DNA from: Lunularia cruciata
Lineage: Eukaryota > Streptophyta > Marchantiopsida > Lunulariales > Lunulariaceae
Assembly: GCA_948567375.1 (NCBI GenBank)
Contig: OX419755.1
Span: forward strand, 20,166,517 to 20,230,516
Direction: 5' to 3'
DNA: 64,000 bases
Below, in pieces: positions 12,401 through 21,136 of this stretch; the first letter of the stretch is position 1; each line of letters opens with the position of its first letter. The notes under the pieces were generated by a model. That model was not told the origin of the DNA. It ran no database searches and saw only the letters and a program-made list of their open reading frames with translations. Both the position numbers and the translations under genes were made by a program.

Positions 12401-14133
12401 AGAGATTTGGGTTCTATGAATTTGTGTTACTTATATTACTTATAACATCTCAAATATTTTAATTCTCATCAAAAATAATGTACTTACATACCAAAAAATT
12501 AGATAACTCCACTCAATAAAATACAATAAAATGTGATTTATAAAGTATAAAGTATGAAGTATAAATTATAAAGTAGAAATTTCTAGTTTTATTTACATTC
12601 ATACTCTAAGTTATTTTTAAGAATAATAATCAATATCTAAAAAATTAGTACAATCAAAATCTCCTTTAAAGATAGAGCTAAGCTTGCTTGAAATTTCAAT
12701 TCAACATATCTGAACTCAACATATTTAATGGAATGCAAGTAGAAAAGTATTATAACTCTAGTTTAACGGCCCTAGATAATAGACCACAACACACAATATT
12801 AATCAACAGTTCATTATTTAAGATAATTTCAATCAAGATTCAAGACTCAACTAATCTTGATAAAGCTTCATGTTCAATATAGAACTATACCAATCTAATA
12901 TATATGGTGCTATTTAATATAAAAAAATAAAAAAATGTCTTGGTATGAATAGAACAACAAATTTATTAATTACGTACTAAATCTAAGACCTTCAATTGAC
13001 TCTAGCCTACCTAGTGACTTACTTAACAATCTATAATAAGTATTGATAGAAATCCACAGTTTTTTTATTTATTAGTTGTATATAAATATATAATCAAAAA
13101 AAATACATTTTTAATGAATATCCTAGAAAGTTAACCAATCAAGAAAAAGTAAATCAAATTAGAAAAGTAAACTCACTAGAGTATTTATATGTCTATATCA
13201 ACAGCTAATCAAGGTAGGGGTGATGAGTCTATAGTTTCCTCATCCAATTATTCGATTATGAAAATCTAGGAGTACATTTATCTCAAGTTCTTTGTCTTAT
13301 TTCTTGAGTAGATCTAGAGCAAGTATCTCTTTGAAGTCCTTCATAAAACATTTACTTTGGATTCAAAAAGCTTGCTCTAATATCTGGATTTGTATCCCAA
13401 ATATCCACCTATCATACCATATTTATTTGTCTTTATTGCTCACGATATACAAGATTGGAAAGTTACATGAAGAGAAAATTTTCCATCTACTTATTACATT
13501 TTTATTTGACTAGTAAATCAAACAAGCTAGATCTATATTTACAAGTCTTGCTCATGTGTATATTTTATTTACATGATACATCATATTATTATGTATTTAC
13601 TCATTTTAAAATAAGCACTTCTTAATGTGATTATTTTCATTTACTTCTTATATAGAGTAGGGATGTTAAAAATTATACTTAAAGAAGCATATAAATAACA
13701 CGTTATATATGAAAATGTTCTGAGCCACAAGCTTTTAAATACTTCAATAATTTAAAAATATAGTTTTTTAAAGTACCATTTTATTTTGAGATTTTTAAAG
13801 TCTATTAAAAAATAAATTTTTTCATCTTGTATTGATGAGTAAACTATGTTTGTAAGAACAAAAACTTCTTGATTGTTGAGAGTCTCATTACTTCTCATAT
13901 TAAATCTAATTTATCATTTATCTAGATTTTGGCTAAGCTCAAGAAAAATGTTTATTTTATAGTACAATTTGGATTTTTTACTTTATTTTTGCATCACAGT
14001 TAGCACACTTAGTATAGTTGAATTTAGCTACTTATTGATTTGTACATACTTCAAAAAGATATTTGCATGTGTCAATAGACCTTTATGTATGTTACAAGCT
14101 TCTTTATATGGAAGATATATATGGAGTGACTGG
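6452..14133. other. AT-rich sequence without recognisable genes
   Basis: About 7.7 kb of AT-rich, CpG-poor sequence. No open frame exceeds about 75 codons and none shows a motif. I see no LTR pair, inverted ends or tRNA-like sequence. A short direct duplication (ACATCTCTCCCATCAAGCCT) lies near 9050 and 9110. The + strand is notably purine-rich around 11750-12170. It probably consists of repeats too old to recognise. Confidence 0.6.
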
Positions 14134-14229
14134 CTATTTTCACCACACCTAATCAAGCAAAAGGTTAGTTTGTAACACCATTCTTATGATTGTAATCATA
14201 TAGCAACAAGTGCAAGGCATTACACACTT
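14134..14229. repeat. MULE2 left terminal inverted repeat
   Basis: Starts CTATTTTCACCACACCTAAT and pairs in reverse complement with 22877-22970. The block from CCACACC to GGTTAGTTT is almost identical, then the two arms diverge by small indels up to CAACAAGTG and the following GC-rich end. Confidence 0.82.
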
Positions 14230-15163
14230 TCCATCATGTCTCAAGCCAATCTTTGTGAATGTAGTCCACGTTGTTATGCTTCCCATAATTGGCCTCTATT
14301 TCCAAATCCATGAGTTTCCTCCTAGAGGATTTGGAGACTGATCTTGTATGAGATGAATCAAGGGGATTTACCATCATACAATCAACATTTATATATTCCT
14401 CCAATAACAAGATTCATTCAATGGTGGAAAATTTTCTAGTTAGACATGACAATATGATGATGGATAGCAAAAATCACTTTCTCATCTATAACTATCATAT
14501 TAATGAATAGAGAAGAACCAGATTGTTGTACTCAAAGAAAATTTAGGTGGAGCCAATATAATCTAGCATGAAATTTAATGTCAATTCTACTCTCATCTTC
14601 TTATAGCGCTCCATGAATCAGAAAGTGCCCCATAATATCATTCTTGCTCTACTCCTCTTGATGCACATGATCCACCGGCATCAACAAACTCAACACCTCA
14701 TTCAATCTCAAAAGGATACCTTGACTTTGAATGAAAATTGCACAAAACATCTTATATAGTGGCTTGGGACCTTCCTATGGAAACCAAATGTAGGCATAGT
14801 TAGATTGTATCCTCAATTGCTCTATGCAATAGCTGTTTATTGGGGACTCCCATTGTCAAACACAAAGAGTTTGAAATCCCATTTTCAAAACCCCTTGACT
14901 ATTTACATGACAAGTAGGTAAACTTGCTATGCTAAAAGCCTGTTATGTCTAGAAAGACAAGAACACAATCATGAATGTAAGAAAATTATTGGAGGTGCAC
15001 AAGAATGCAATGTGTGCCAATTAATATTTCTTTGAAGATTGCATGTGTGCAAATTAAGATGCATTGTATGCCAATTAAGATTTTTATGAAGTACCTCTTT
15101 TCATTATATCAATGATGTTGGATAAATGCACTCTCAAATATTATAAATGAATTTGGACACCGT

Positions 15164-15487
15164 ATGCACATCAAAGAAAAGGTAAATAACATGGTTACTA
15201 ATGCCCTTAGTATGTCTAATTGCAATCAGCTCTCAAAATTTGAGGGGTCTCTTGCACTTGAACTCTTGGCCCTATTTTTAGCTCCATTGGGTCATCCTTT
15301 TGACTTCATATATGACAGATTTATCATGACCAACATCTTGATTGTAGCAAGGCTTGCAAATTGGGCTCCACCCATTTTTTGTTGTGTGTGGGAGATCAAA
15401 ATGCATAATGATGTTCCAATAATTGTAGATCTAAGTGAAATTTCTCAAGGTCCCATTTTGTTTTGGTACCACACACACACCTATATG
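15164..15487 (-). pseudogene. MULE2 transposase 3' part (beyond the B1 insertion)
   Basis: Read on the + strand this stretch carries LAPLGHPFD, which matches LAPSGHPFD at about 4522-4548 inside MULE1, so it is homologous MULE sequence. It lies on the far side of element B1 from the rest of the transposase. Which strand, if any, was coding here is uncertain; in MULE1 the equivalent segment lies downstream of the SWIM-like motif. Confidence 0.6.
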
Positions 15488-15492
15488 ATCTA
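15488..15492. repeat. Target-site duplication of B1, left (ATCTA)
   Basis: ATCTA directly before the LTR start TGTAAAAG is identical to ATCTA at 21132-21136 directly after the other LTR, the 5-bp duplication made by Ty3/gypsy integrase. Confidence 0.92.
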
Positions 15493-15597
15493 TGTAAAAG
15501 ACCGAGACCAAGGAGAGAAATAGGAGAATGGAAAACTCACATTGGGACACTTGAATGTGGGAAAACTCCGAATGCCTAGCATGAGCTTTGGCTTTGG

Positions 15598-15605
15598 TAT
15601 TTATA
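15598..15605 (-). promoter_or_regulatory. TATA box in B1 3' LTR
   Basis: TATAAATA on the minus strand. The 5' LTR has TATAAGTA at 20810-20817. It lies downstream, in the sense of the element, of the heat-shock-element arrays, as expected of a U3 promoter. Confidence 0.6.
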
Positions 15606-15747
15606 GGTAGCATACAAGGCCCTTGGGAAACTTCTCAAGAAGCTTCCTCAAGCCGCTTTCTTAGAGTGCAAGCCAAGTTAACTAGGAAGCTTCTCAAGAA
15701 GCTTCCTTCTAGAAGCCGCCTACTTGGCATGTAAGCTAAGCTAGTTA

Positions 15748-15760
15748 GAAGCTTCTAGAA
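15748..15760. promoter_or_regulatory. Heat-shock element, perfect trimer, B1 3' LTR
   Basis: GAAGCTTCTAGAA fits the heat-shock-factor consensus nGAAnnTTCnnGAAn without mismatch. More GAAnnTTC pairs flank it at 15627-15634, 15639-15646, 15686-15693, 15698-15705, 15795-15802 and 15807-15814. Confidence 0.6.
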
Positions 15761-15822
15761 GCTACTTACTTGAGGTGCAAGCTAAGTTAGCCGGGAAGCT
15801 TCCCATGAAGCTTCTTAGATAC

Positions 15823-15835
15823 TTCTGGAATATTC
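15823..15835. promoter_or_regulatory. Heat-shock element, perfect trimer, B1 3' LTR
   Basis: TTCTGGAATATTC fits nTTCnnGAAnnTTCn. The equivalent positions in the 5' LTR (21049-21061, TTCCGGAATATTC) and in the solo LTR (48169-48181, TTCTAGAATATTC) keep all three half-sites although the spacer bases vary. Confidence 0.65.
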
Positions 15836-15839
15836 TAGG

Positions 15840-16135
15840 CTAATTTGTCTTATGTGCTACTTTGTAAGCCCGACTAACTTCGTCGCTAAACTCCATATTG
15901 TTATATATTCCTCCGCCGCTAGTTGGTGACGTCCTCGTCGCCAATGAAGCTTCAAATTCCTGGATGGCCATCTGTGCATTCTGGAGGTGAGAAAGAGGTT
16001 CCTATGTGGCATCATGAAGGGGATACCCTTTCCAAAGGACCTTGTACTCCGTATGTTGGCGATGGCCTTGTTGAATATAGCGACGCACAAGGATACAATC
16101 AACTTTGTACTCCTCATGATCATTGATAGGGACAG
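15840..16135 (-). pseudogene. B1 chromodomain and end of pol
   Basis: The chromodomain is at 15945-16116: EEYKVDCILVRRY, then TEYKVLWKGYPLHDATWEP and an AIQEFE helix, which matches the chromodomain fold with its aromatic cage positions (Y, W and the WEP segment). Such domains guide integration to marked chromatin in chromoviruses. The frame is open across this part and continues through the polypurine tract and into the 3' LTR, ending at TAG 15840-15842, so pol overlaps the LTR by about 65 bases. The upstream part of pol is broken. Confidence 0.88.
15909..15918 (-). promoter_or_regulatory. Polypurine tract of B1
   Basis: CGGCGGAGGA on the minus strand lies immediately inside the 3' LTR, where plus-strand priming occurs. 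Here it doubles as coding sequence for the Gly-rich end of pol. Confidence 0.7.
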
Positions 16136-16289
16136 GAAGAGGGGGAGGTTGGACTCAAGAGGAAAAGGAAGAGGGGTTAGGAACAAAGGGTTTCAACTTG
16201 GAAACATGAAAGATAGGATGGATATGCATGTGACAAGGCAAGGCAAGTCAATAAGCAACACGAGAGACAATTTGAGTGATATCAAAGGG

Positions 16290-17446
16290 TCCTATTCAAT
16301 TAGGTGCAAGTTTACAAACTTGGGTATCAAGTGGGAGAGGGAGGTTACTCGAGGATAGCATGACTTTATCACCAACTTCAAAGGTGAGATCATGACAATG
16401 GTGGTCCGCATATTGTTTTTGGCAATTCTGTGCAACAAGGAGGTGAGACTTGGCTTGTTGGAGAGATTGGGATATAGTGGTCAAGAATGTGGAAGTATGA
16501 GGAACCTGAGATGGAGGAGGAGCAAGAAGAGAATCTAGAACAAGCGGATCTTGGCCAAAATTGAGAAAGAAAGGAGAAAATCCGATCTTGCATGTTTGGA
16601 ATTGTTGTAGGTAAATTCTGCAAGTGCAAGACATTCATTCCAATTGGTATGGTGGACATTGACAAAGGCATGCAACATATCCTCCAATGTATGATTTTCA
16701 CATTTGGTTTGTCCATCAGTTTGAGGATGATAGGTCGTGGACAAAGCAAGCTTGGTGCCGAGTATCTAGAAGAGTGCTTGCCAAAACTTCCCGGTAAATC
16801 AAGGATCACGGTCGGAGATGAGTACACATGGCATCCCATGATGCTTGAAGACATTGTCAAAGTAGATTTACGCTAAGGTTGGAGCATCCACGATATCACA
16901 TGTTGGTGCTAAGTGGATTTGCTTACTAAGCTTATCCACAAACACCACGATTGTGGTGTGTCCTTGTTTTGTCTTTGGCAAGGATGTGATGAGATCCAAG
17001 CTCACATGCTCCCAATGAGCAGATGGAACGGTGAGTGGTTGAAGGAGTCCACTTGGCTTTTGGTTGTTGGCCTTATTACGTTGGTAGCTCTCACACGATC
17101 AAACAAATTCTAGAACATCTCGTGTCATGTTGGGCCACCACCATTGATGTTGGAGGGTACCCAAGGTCTTGTCCACACCGATGTGACCAGTGATGGGTAA
17201 ATCATGGGCTTCTTGAAGGCACATAAGTCAAAGATCACCTTTAGTTGGAACATAAATCTGGTCCTCATGGAATAAAAGGCTCTCCTTGATGGAGAAGGTG
17301 TTGTATTCCTTATCGCATGCCGTAAGGCAACCATGTACCATTTGGGAGAATGGATCTTGGTGTAGAGCTGACTGAAACTTGTTTTGGACCTTGGAGTTGA
17401 CTGACACTATTGAAATTGCCGTTGTGATGAGAGGAAGAGACTTCAA
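16290..17446 (-). pseudogene. B1 integrase
   Basis: The zinc domain reads HDLPITGHIGVDKTL ... WWWPNMTRDV, with a C-x2-C pair partly lost. The core keeps D in VSLDLITSLP and D in ISDRDPRFTGKFW. At the third catalytic position DGQTKCEN has Lys where DGQTE is usual, a G to A change. A frameshift lies near 16745-16780. The C-terminal GPF region (FEVGDKVMLSSSNL) follows at about 16340-16390. Confidence 0.88.
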
Positions 17447-17459
17447 ATCAGGTCGACAT

Positions 17460-18100
17460 GATAAAGTATCAAGGATGACATGGAACCGACCTGGTTTGTA
17501 CTCAAGTTTGATGTCATACAGTTGAAGTTGTTCCTCCTATTTATGATGTTGACTCTTCATGTGTTCCAAGTGTAAGGTCTGCAACAATGGTTTGTGATCA
17601 GTTTGCATGATCACTTGTTTCCCCAAGAGGTAATGCTTCCATACCTTGGTGGTGTATACCATTGCAAGTTGTTCTTGATCTCAAGCAGAATAGTTTTGTT
17701 CAGCCGTATTGAGTCGGCGAGACACAAAGGCAATGGGATGGAATCCATCTGGGAATTCTTGTTGCAGCACGGCTCCAATTGCAAAGTTAGAAGCATCAAA
17801 ATCAACCACACAGGGTAGTTGAGGATCATATGGTTGAAGAATGGGTCTTGAAGACACCATATGCTTTAACTTCTGGAATGTTTTTTCATGCTTGGTGGTC
17901 CACTGGAAGCTCAAGTTCTTTCCCAAGAGGTCAGTCAATGGTGCAGCCACATGAGCATAATAATGGATGAACCATCAATAAAAACTGGCCAATCCATTGA
18001 ATGCCCATACTTTTGCAGCATCATTCGGGGTAGGCCAATCAGTAATGGCCTTGATTTTCTCTTCTTCCATCTTGATCCCCTCTAATGAGATCTTATGACC
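17460..18100 (-). pseudogene. B1 RT connection and RNase H
   Basis: Frame 17681-17950 has LTDLLGKNLSFQWTTKHEKT followed by VVDFDASNFAIGAVLQQE, the start of Ty3 RNase H with its first Asp. After a stop near 17680 the domain continues with a TDHKPLL-type motif near 17580-17610. Stops rather than large deletions account for the breaks. Confidence 0.85.
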
Positions 18101-18163
18101 CAAGAAGGTAACCTCCTTCTGCCAAAAGGCACACTTCAACTTCTTGCAGTAAAATTTCCATTA

Positions 18164-18781
18164 TCATAGGCATCTTAGGACTTCTTGCACATGATTCATG
18201 TGTTTTGCCTCTGTCTTACTATAAATTAAGACAACATTGAAGAATACCACCACAGATTGATCCAATAGTCCATCCAACACCCAATGCATCTGATCCATGA
18301 AGACTGTTAGAGCATTAGTGAGTCTAAAAGGTAGAACTCTCCACTCAAAATGCCCATACCTTGTACAAAAGGCAGTCTTTTGCACATCCTCTCTATCAAT
18401 AGGAATTTGCCAATAGCCGCTACAAAGATCCAACTTGGAAAAGTAGCGTGCTCCACTTAGTTGATCAAGCAAGTCATCGATCCGAGGCAAGGGATATGCA
18501 TTCTTCACGGTTTGCTTATTGAGCACACGATAATCAATACAAAAACAAAGTCCTCCATCCTTCTTTGGAACAAATAGTACTGGTGCTCCCCAAGGAGAGG
18601 TATTATGTTGTATGAAGTCCTTCTCCAACAACTCTGTAAGTGTTGTTTTCAACTCCTTCAACTCCTTTGGTGAGAGCCAATAGATCGGTCTACTCATTGG
18701 AGTACTCCCTGGTAGTAACTCGATCTTGAAGGCCATACCTTGATTGGAGTGTAATCCCTTTGGAAGATCATCCAGAAACAT
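18164..18781 (-). pseudogene. B1 reverse transcriptase
   Basis: This 205-codon frame has the typical gypsy RT order: [55 protein letters not shown] and [11 protein letters not shown]. The catalytic box that should read (Y/F)xDD reads FFNV, so both aspartates are lost and the enzyme is inactive. B2 retains LDD at the same place, so the loss is specific to B1. Confidence 0.92.
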
Positions 18782-18900
18782 GTTTGCAAACTCCTAAACT
18801 ATCCGATCAATCATTGCTTGATGAGGCTCTTGGCCCTCCTCTGATTTTTCTTGTGCAATCGGCTTGATCTACATCATGAATACAGACTTATCTTCCTCCA

Positions 18901-19068
18901 AAGCTTGCTCTATGGCTGCTTTACTAACCAACTTCCCTTCTAGAGACTCATCTCTCTTCCAAGCTTGCTGCATGGTTGCCTTCTTGGCAAACTTCCCATC
19001 TTGGGACTCCACTCCCTTCAAGGTTTGCTCTATAGCTACCTTCTCGACAAACTTCCCATCTTGGGACT
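18901..19068 (-). repeat. Three 60-bp tandem repeats in B1 pol linker
   Basis: Units at 18901-18960, 18961-19020 and 19021-19068 (incomplete) repeat with a 60-base period, so the minus strand encodes a 20-residue repeat of the pattern SQDGKF-x-x-K-x-x-x-x-Q-x-x-K. It lies between protease and reverse transcriptase. The homologous part of B2 near 63086-63110 keeps only one recognisable unit, so copy number varies within the family. Confidence 0.8.
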
Positions 19069-19069
19069 A

Positions 19070-19449
19070 ACTATTCGTAGGTGTCTTCCTTAGAGGTGCC
19101 AGACAACCTAATCGGAAATTCCTACCTTAGTGTTGTACTTGAATTTGGCATCGTGTCCAATCGAATTGAACCTTATGACGTTCCTTATGATGTTCAAGCA
19201 AAGGTATACCCAGAATGATATCATAGTGTAGAGGTGCCACTACAAACCTCATACACTCCAAATACTCCTTCCCAATCTTGAAGGTAATAGGATGTGAGGT
19301 GTGGAATGCAGAACCTTTTCTACCATCCGCCATCATCAAACTACTTCCAATCATTGGTTTGATAGGAATACCCTATTCCTTTGCTACTTGCATAGACATG
19401 CAATTCTCTGAACTTCCATAGTCAACCAAAATCCTACAACCCCAATCAG
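19070..19449 (-). pseudogene. B1 aspartic protease region
   Basis: The retropepsin-like fold is suggested by RILVDYGSSENCMSM near 19390-19435, followed by DIILGIPLLEHH near 19190-19225, which matches the ILG-(I/M)-P/D-(W/L)-L motif of Ty3 proteases. The catalytic triad should read D-S/T-G but reads DYG here, so the enzyme would be dead. A stop separates the two parts. Confidence 0.7.
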
Positions 19450-20448
19450 ATATCATACCTTGCAAGTGAAGCAAACTTGCATAGGTCGAGCCTTCAATCC
19501 CATTGGAACTAATCAAGCTCCTAGTAGGCGGCTCTAAATCTCCTACTGGGATTCTTCATTTCCTTGATCATGTAGTTCCACAAACTCCATTTGGGCAACT
19601 TGTCAAGGTCGCTCATTCCTAAGTGGACATTCAGCAATGCAATGTCCAACTTGGTGACAATAAAAACAACCTCTATTTTGTTGCAATCTTTCCGTATCTG
19701 CTGCACCAAGTGGCCTCTGTTGGATAGCATCAATCTCCATTGGTGTTGGTTCTTCCACCCGTGCGTATGGTACTGGTAAGCTTGGTGTAAGTCGAGGTCA
19801 AGACCAAGTTGTCACAACCAAGGAATCAAAGCGCTCAGCCAATTACATGGCTTCTTCTACGTTTTGTGGTTCTTGCATGGTCACCTCCAATTTGGTTTGT
19901 GACTTCAATCCCCGCACAAATTGATCTAGAACTTCTCCTTCATGTATATCTGGAATTTGCATGATGATTTTCTAAAATTGTATGATGTAGCCTCTTACGG
20001 AGCCAATCTGCTTCAACTCCGCCAATGTAACTCGTGCGGCTCGGGTGGCATTTAGAGTTTGAAATCAACCAAGTATTGCATCCTTGAATGCAATCCATGT
20101 CAAGATTGGTGCAACAATCTGTCCTTCAGCTTGCTCCACTTGAAATTGCCGCCAAATTTTTGCCACACCATCCAATTGGCTAGAAGCCAAGAGAATATGT
20201 TTCAGTTCATCTTGAAGATTGGTGGTTTCAAAGTAACATTCGCAATCAAATACAAAATTCTCCATTGTGCCTGAAAGATTCTTGCCTTCAAACACCTTGG
20301 GTTTTGGAAATCAAAAACAATTTTCTCCATCTCAAACTGGCGCTCTCTCTATATGTTCTTGTTGTTGTTAGTCTCGTTCATCCAACAATCAAGTAAGGTG
20401 CTCGATTTGTTGTTGCATCGCAAGGATAACATCCGATATTGCCGCCAT
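19450..20448 (-). pseudogene. B1 gag with CCHC zinc knuckle
   Basis: The likely start is ATG at 20446-20448 (MAAISDVILAMQQQIEHL). The capsid-like region includes MENFVFDCECYFETTNLQDE and a WRQFQVEQAE stretch at 20065-20295. A zinc knuckle, CFYCHQVGHCIAEC, lies at 19628-19669 with correct C-x2-C-x4-H-x4-C spacing, so RNA packaging function was present. Several in-frame stops, including two soon after the start, break the frame. Confidence 0.82.
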
Positions 20449-20690
20449 AGCTACTTCTCTATCCTACTACTCCCAATTTATCTAATTGATTAACACATAG
20501 ATATAGCACGTCCACCTTTCTCCATAAGTGACAACCGGAAGTATCAAGGGTGATCATATGTAGAAAATCTTGCCCAAAGCGTGAGGTGATGAATTGTGTG
20601 AAGCGGTGCTTGGGTAATATCTAGACATGAAAATCCCAATGGTTTGGTGGAAGTGGATTTAGTGGTCCATAAATTCCATCCATCCCATTC

Positions 20691-20704
20691 CTGCTCTAAT
20701 ACCA
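20691..20704 (-). promoter_or_regulatory. tRNA primer binding site of B1 (initiator Met)
   Basis: On the minus strand the bases next to the 5' LTR read TGGTATTAGAGCAG. The usual plant primer site for initiator-Met tRNA is TGGTATCAGAGC, so there is one C to T difference. It fixes both the orientation and the inner edge of the 5' LTR. Confidence 0.9.
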
Positions 20705-20809
20705 ATGTAAAAGACCGAGAACGAGGAGTGAAATAGAAGAATGAAAACTCACATTGGGACACTTGAATGTGGGAAAACTCCAAATGCCTAGCATGAGCTT
20801 TGGCTTTGG

Positions 20810-20817
20810 TACTTATA
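20810..20817 (-). promoter_or_regulatory. TATA box in B1 5' LTR
   Basis: TATAAGTA on the minus strand, about 310 bases from the outer edge of the LTR and about 145-245 bases downstream of the GAA/TTC arrays. One base differs from TATAAATA in the partner LTR. Confidence 0.55.
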
Positions 20818-20959
20818 GGTAGCATACAAGGCACTTGGGAAGCTTATCAAGAAGTTTCCTCAAGTCTCTTTCTTAGAGTGCAAGCCAAGTTAACTAGGAA
20901 GCCTCTCAAGAAGCTTCCTTCTAGAAGCCGCCTATTTGGCATGCAAGCTAAGCTAGTTA

Positions 20960-20977
20960 GAAGCTTCTAGAAGTTTC
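20960..20977. promoter_or_regulatory. Heat-shock element, four half-sites, B1 5' LTR
   Basis: GAAGCTTCTAGAAGTTTC has four alternating GAA/TTC half-sites with exact 2-base spacing, and a further TTCTAGAA pair follows at 20979-20986. The fourth half-site and the following pair come from the 14-bp duplication specific to this LTR. Confidence 0.65.
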
Positions 20978-21048
20978 CTTCTAGAAGCTACTTACTTGAG
21001 GTGCAAGCTAAGCTAGCCAGGAAGCTTCCCAAGAAGCTTCATAGATAC

Positions 21049-21061
21049 TTCCGGAATATTC
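21049..21061. promoter_or_regulatory. Heat-shock element, perfect trimer, B1 5' LTR
   Basis: TTCCGGAATATTC, three alternating half-sites with 2-base spacing, about 70-80 bases inside the outer end of the 5' LTR, upstream of the TATA box in the sense of the element. Confidence 0.65.
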
Positions 21062-21131
21062 TAGGCTAATTTGTTATATGTGCTACTTTGTAAGCCAGAC
21101 TAACTTCATCACTAAACTCCATATTGTTACA

Positions 21132-21136
21132 ATCTA
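21132..21136. repeat. Target-site duplication of B1, right (ATCTA)
   Basis: Exact match to 15488-15492. Together they define the insertion point of B1 in MULE2. Confidence 0.92.

Larger units (their letters stand above)
15493..15905 (-). repeat. B1 3' LTR (413 bp)
   Basis: Matches 20706-21131 along its length. On the + strand it begins TGTAAAAGACCGAGAC and ends ATATTGTTATA, where the partner has TTGTTACA, so one terminal base has changed. It contains a TATA box (TATAAATA on the minus strand, 15598-15605) and heat-shock-element-like arrays. The end of the pol frame runs about 60 bases into it. Confidence 0.93.
15493..21131 (-). mobile_element. Complete Ty3/gypsy chromovirus, family B copy B1
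   Basis: A 5.64-kb element on the minus strand with two LTRs, an initiator-Met primer site, gag with a CCHC knuckle, protease, reverse transcriptase, RNase H, integrase, chromodomain and polypurine tract, in that order. The chromodomain after integrase places it among plant chromoviruses. The two LTRs differ by about 15 changes plus a 14-bp indel over their first 250 aligned bases by eye, so the insertion is not recent. Stops and missing catalytic residues show that it cannot move by itself. A truncated relative (B2) starts at 61215 and a solo LTR lies at 47762-48260. Confidence 0.95.
20706..21131 (-). repeat. B1 5' LTR (426 bp)
   Basis: The upstream LTR in the sense of the element, with intact TG...CA termini (TGTAAAAG ... 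TTGTTACA on the + strand). It is longer than its partner because of a 14-bp duplication (about 20973-20986) that adds a TTC and a GAA half-site. As the 5' LTR it would drive transcription towards lower coordinates. Confidence 0.93.
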
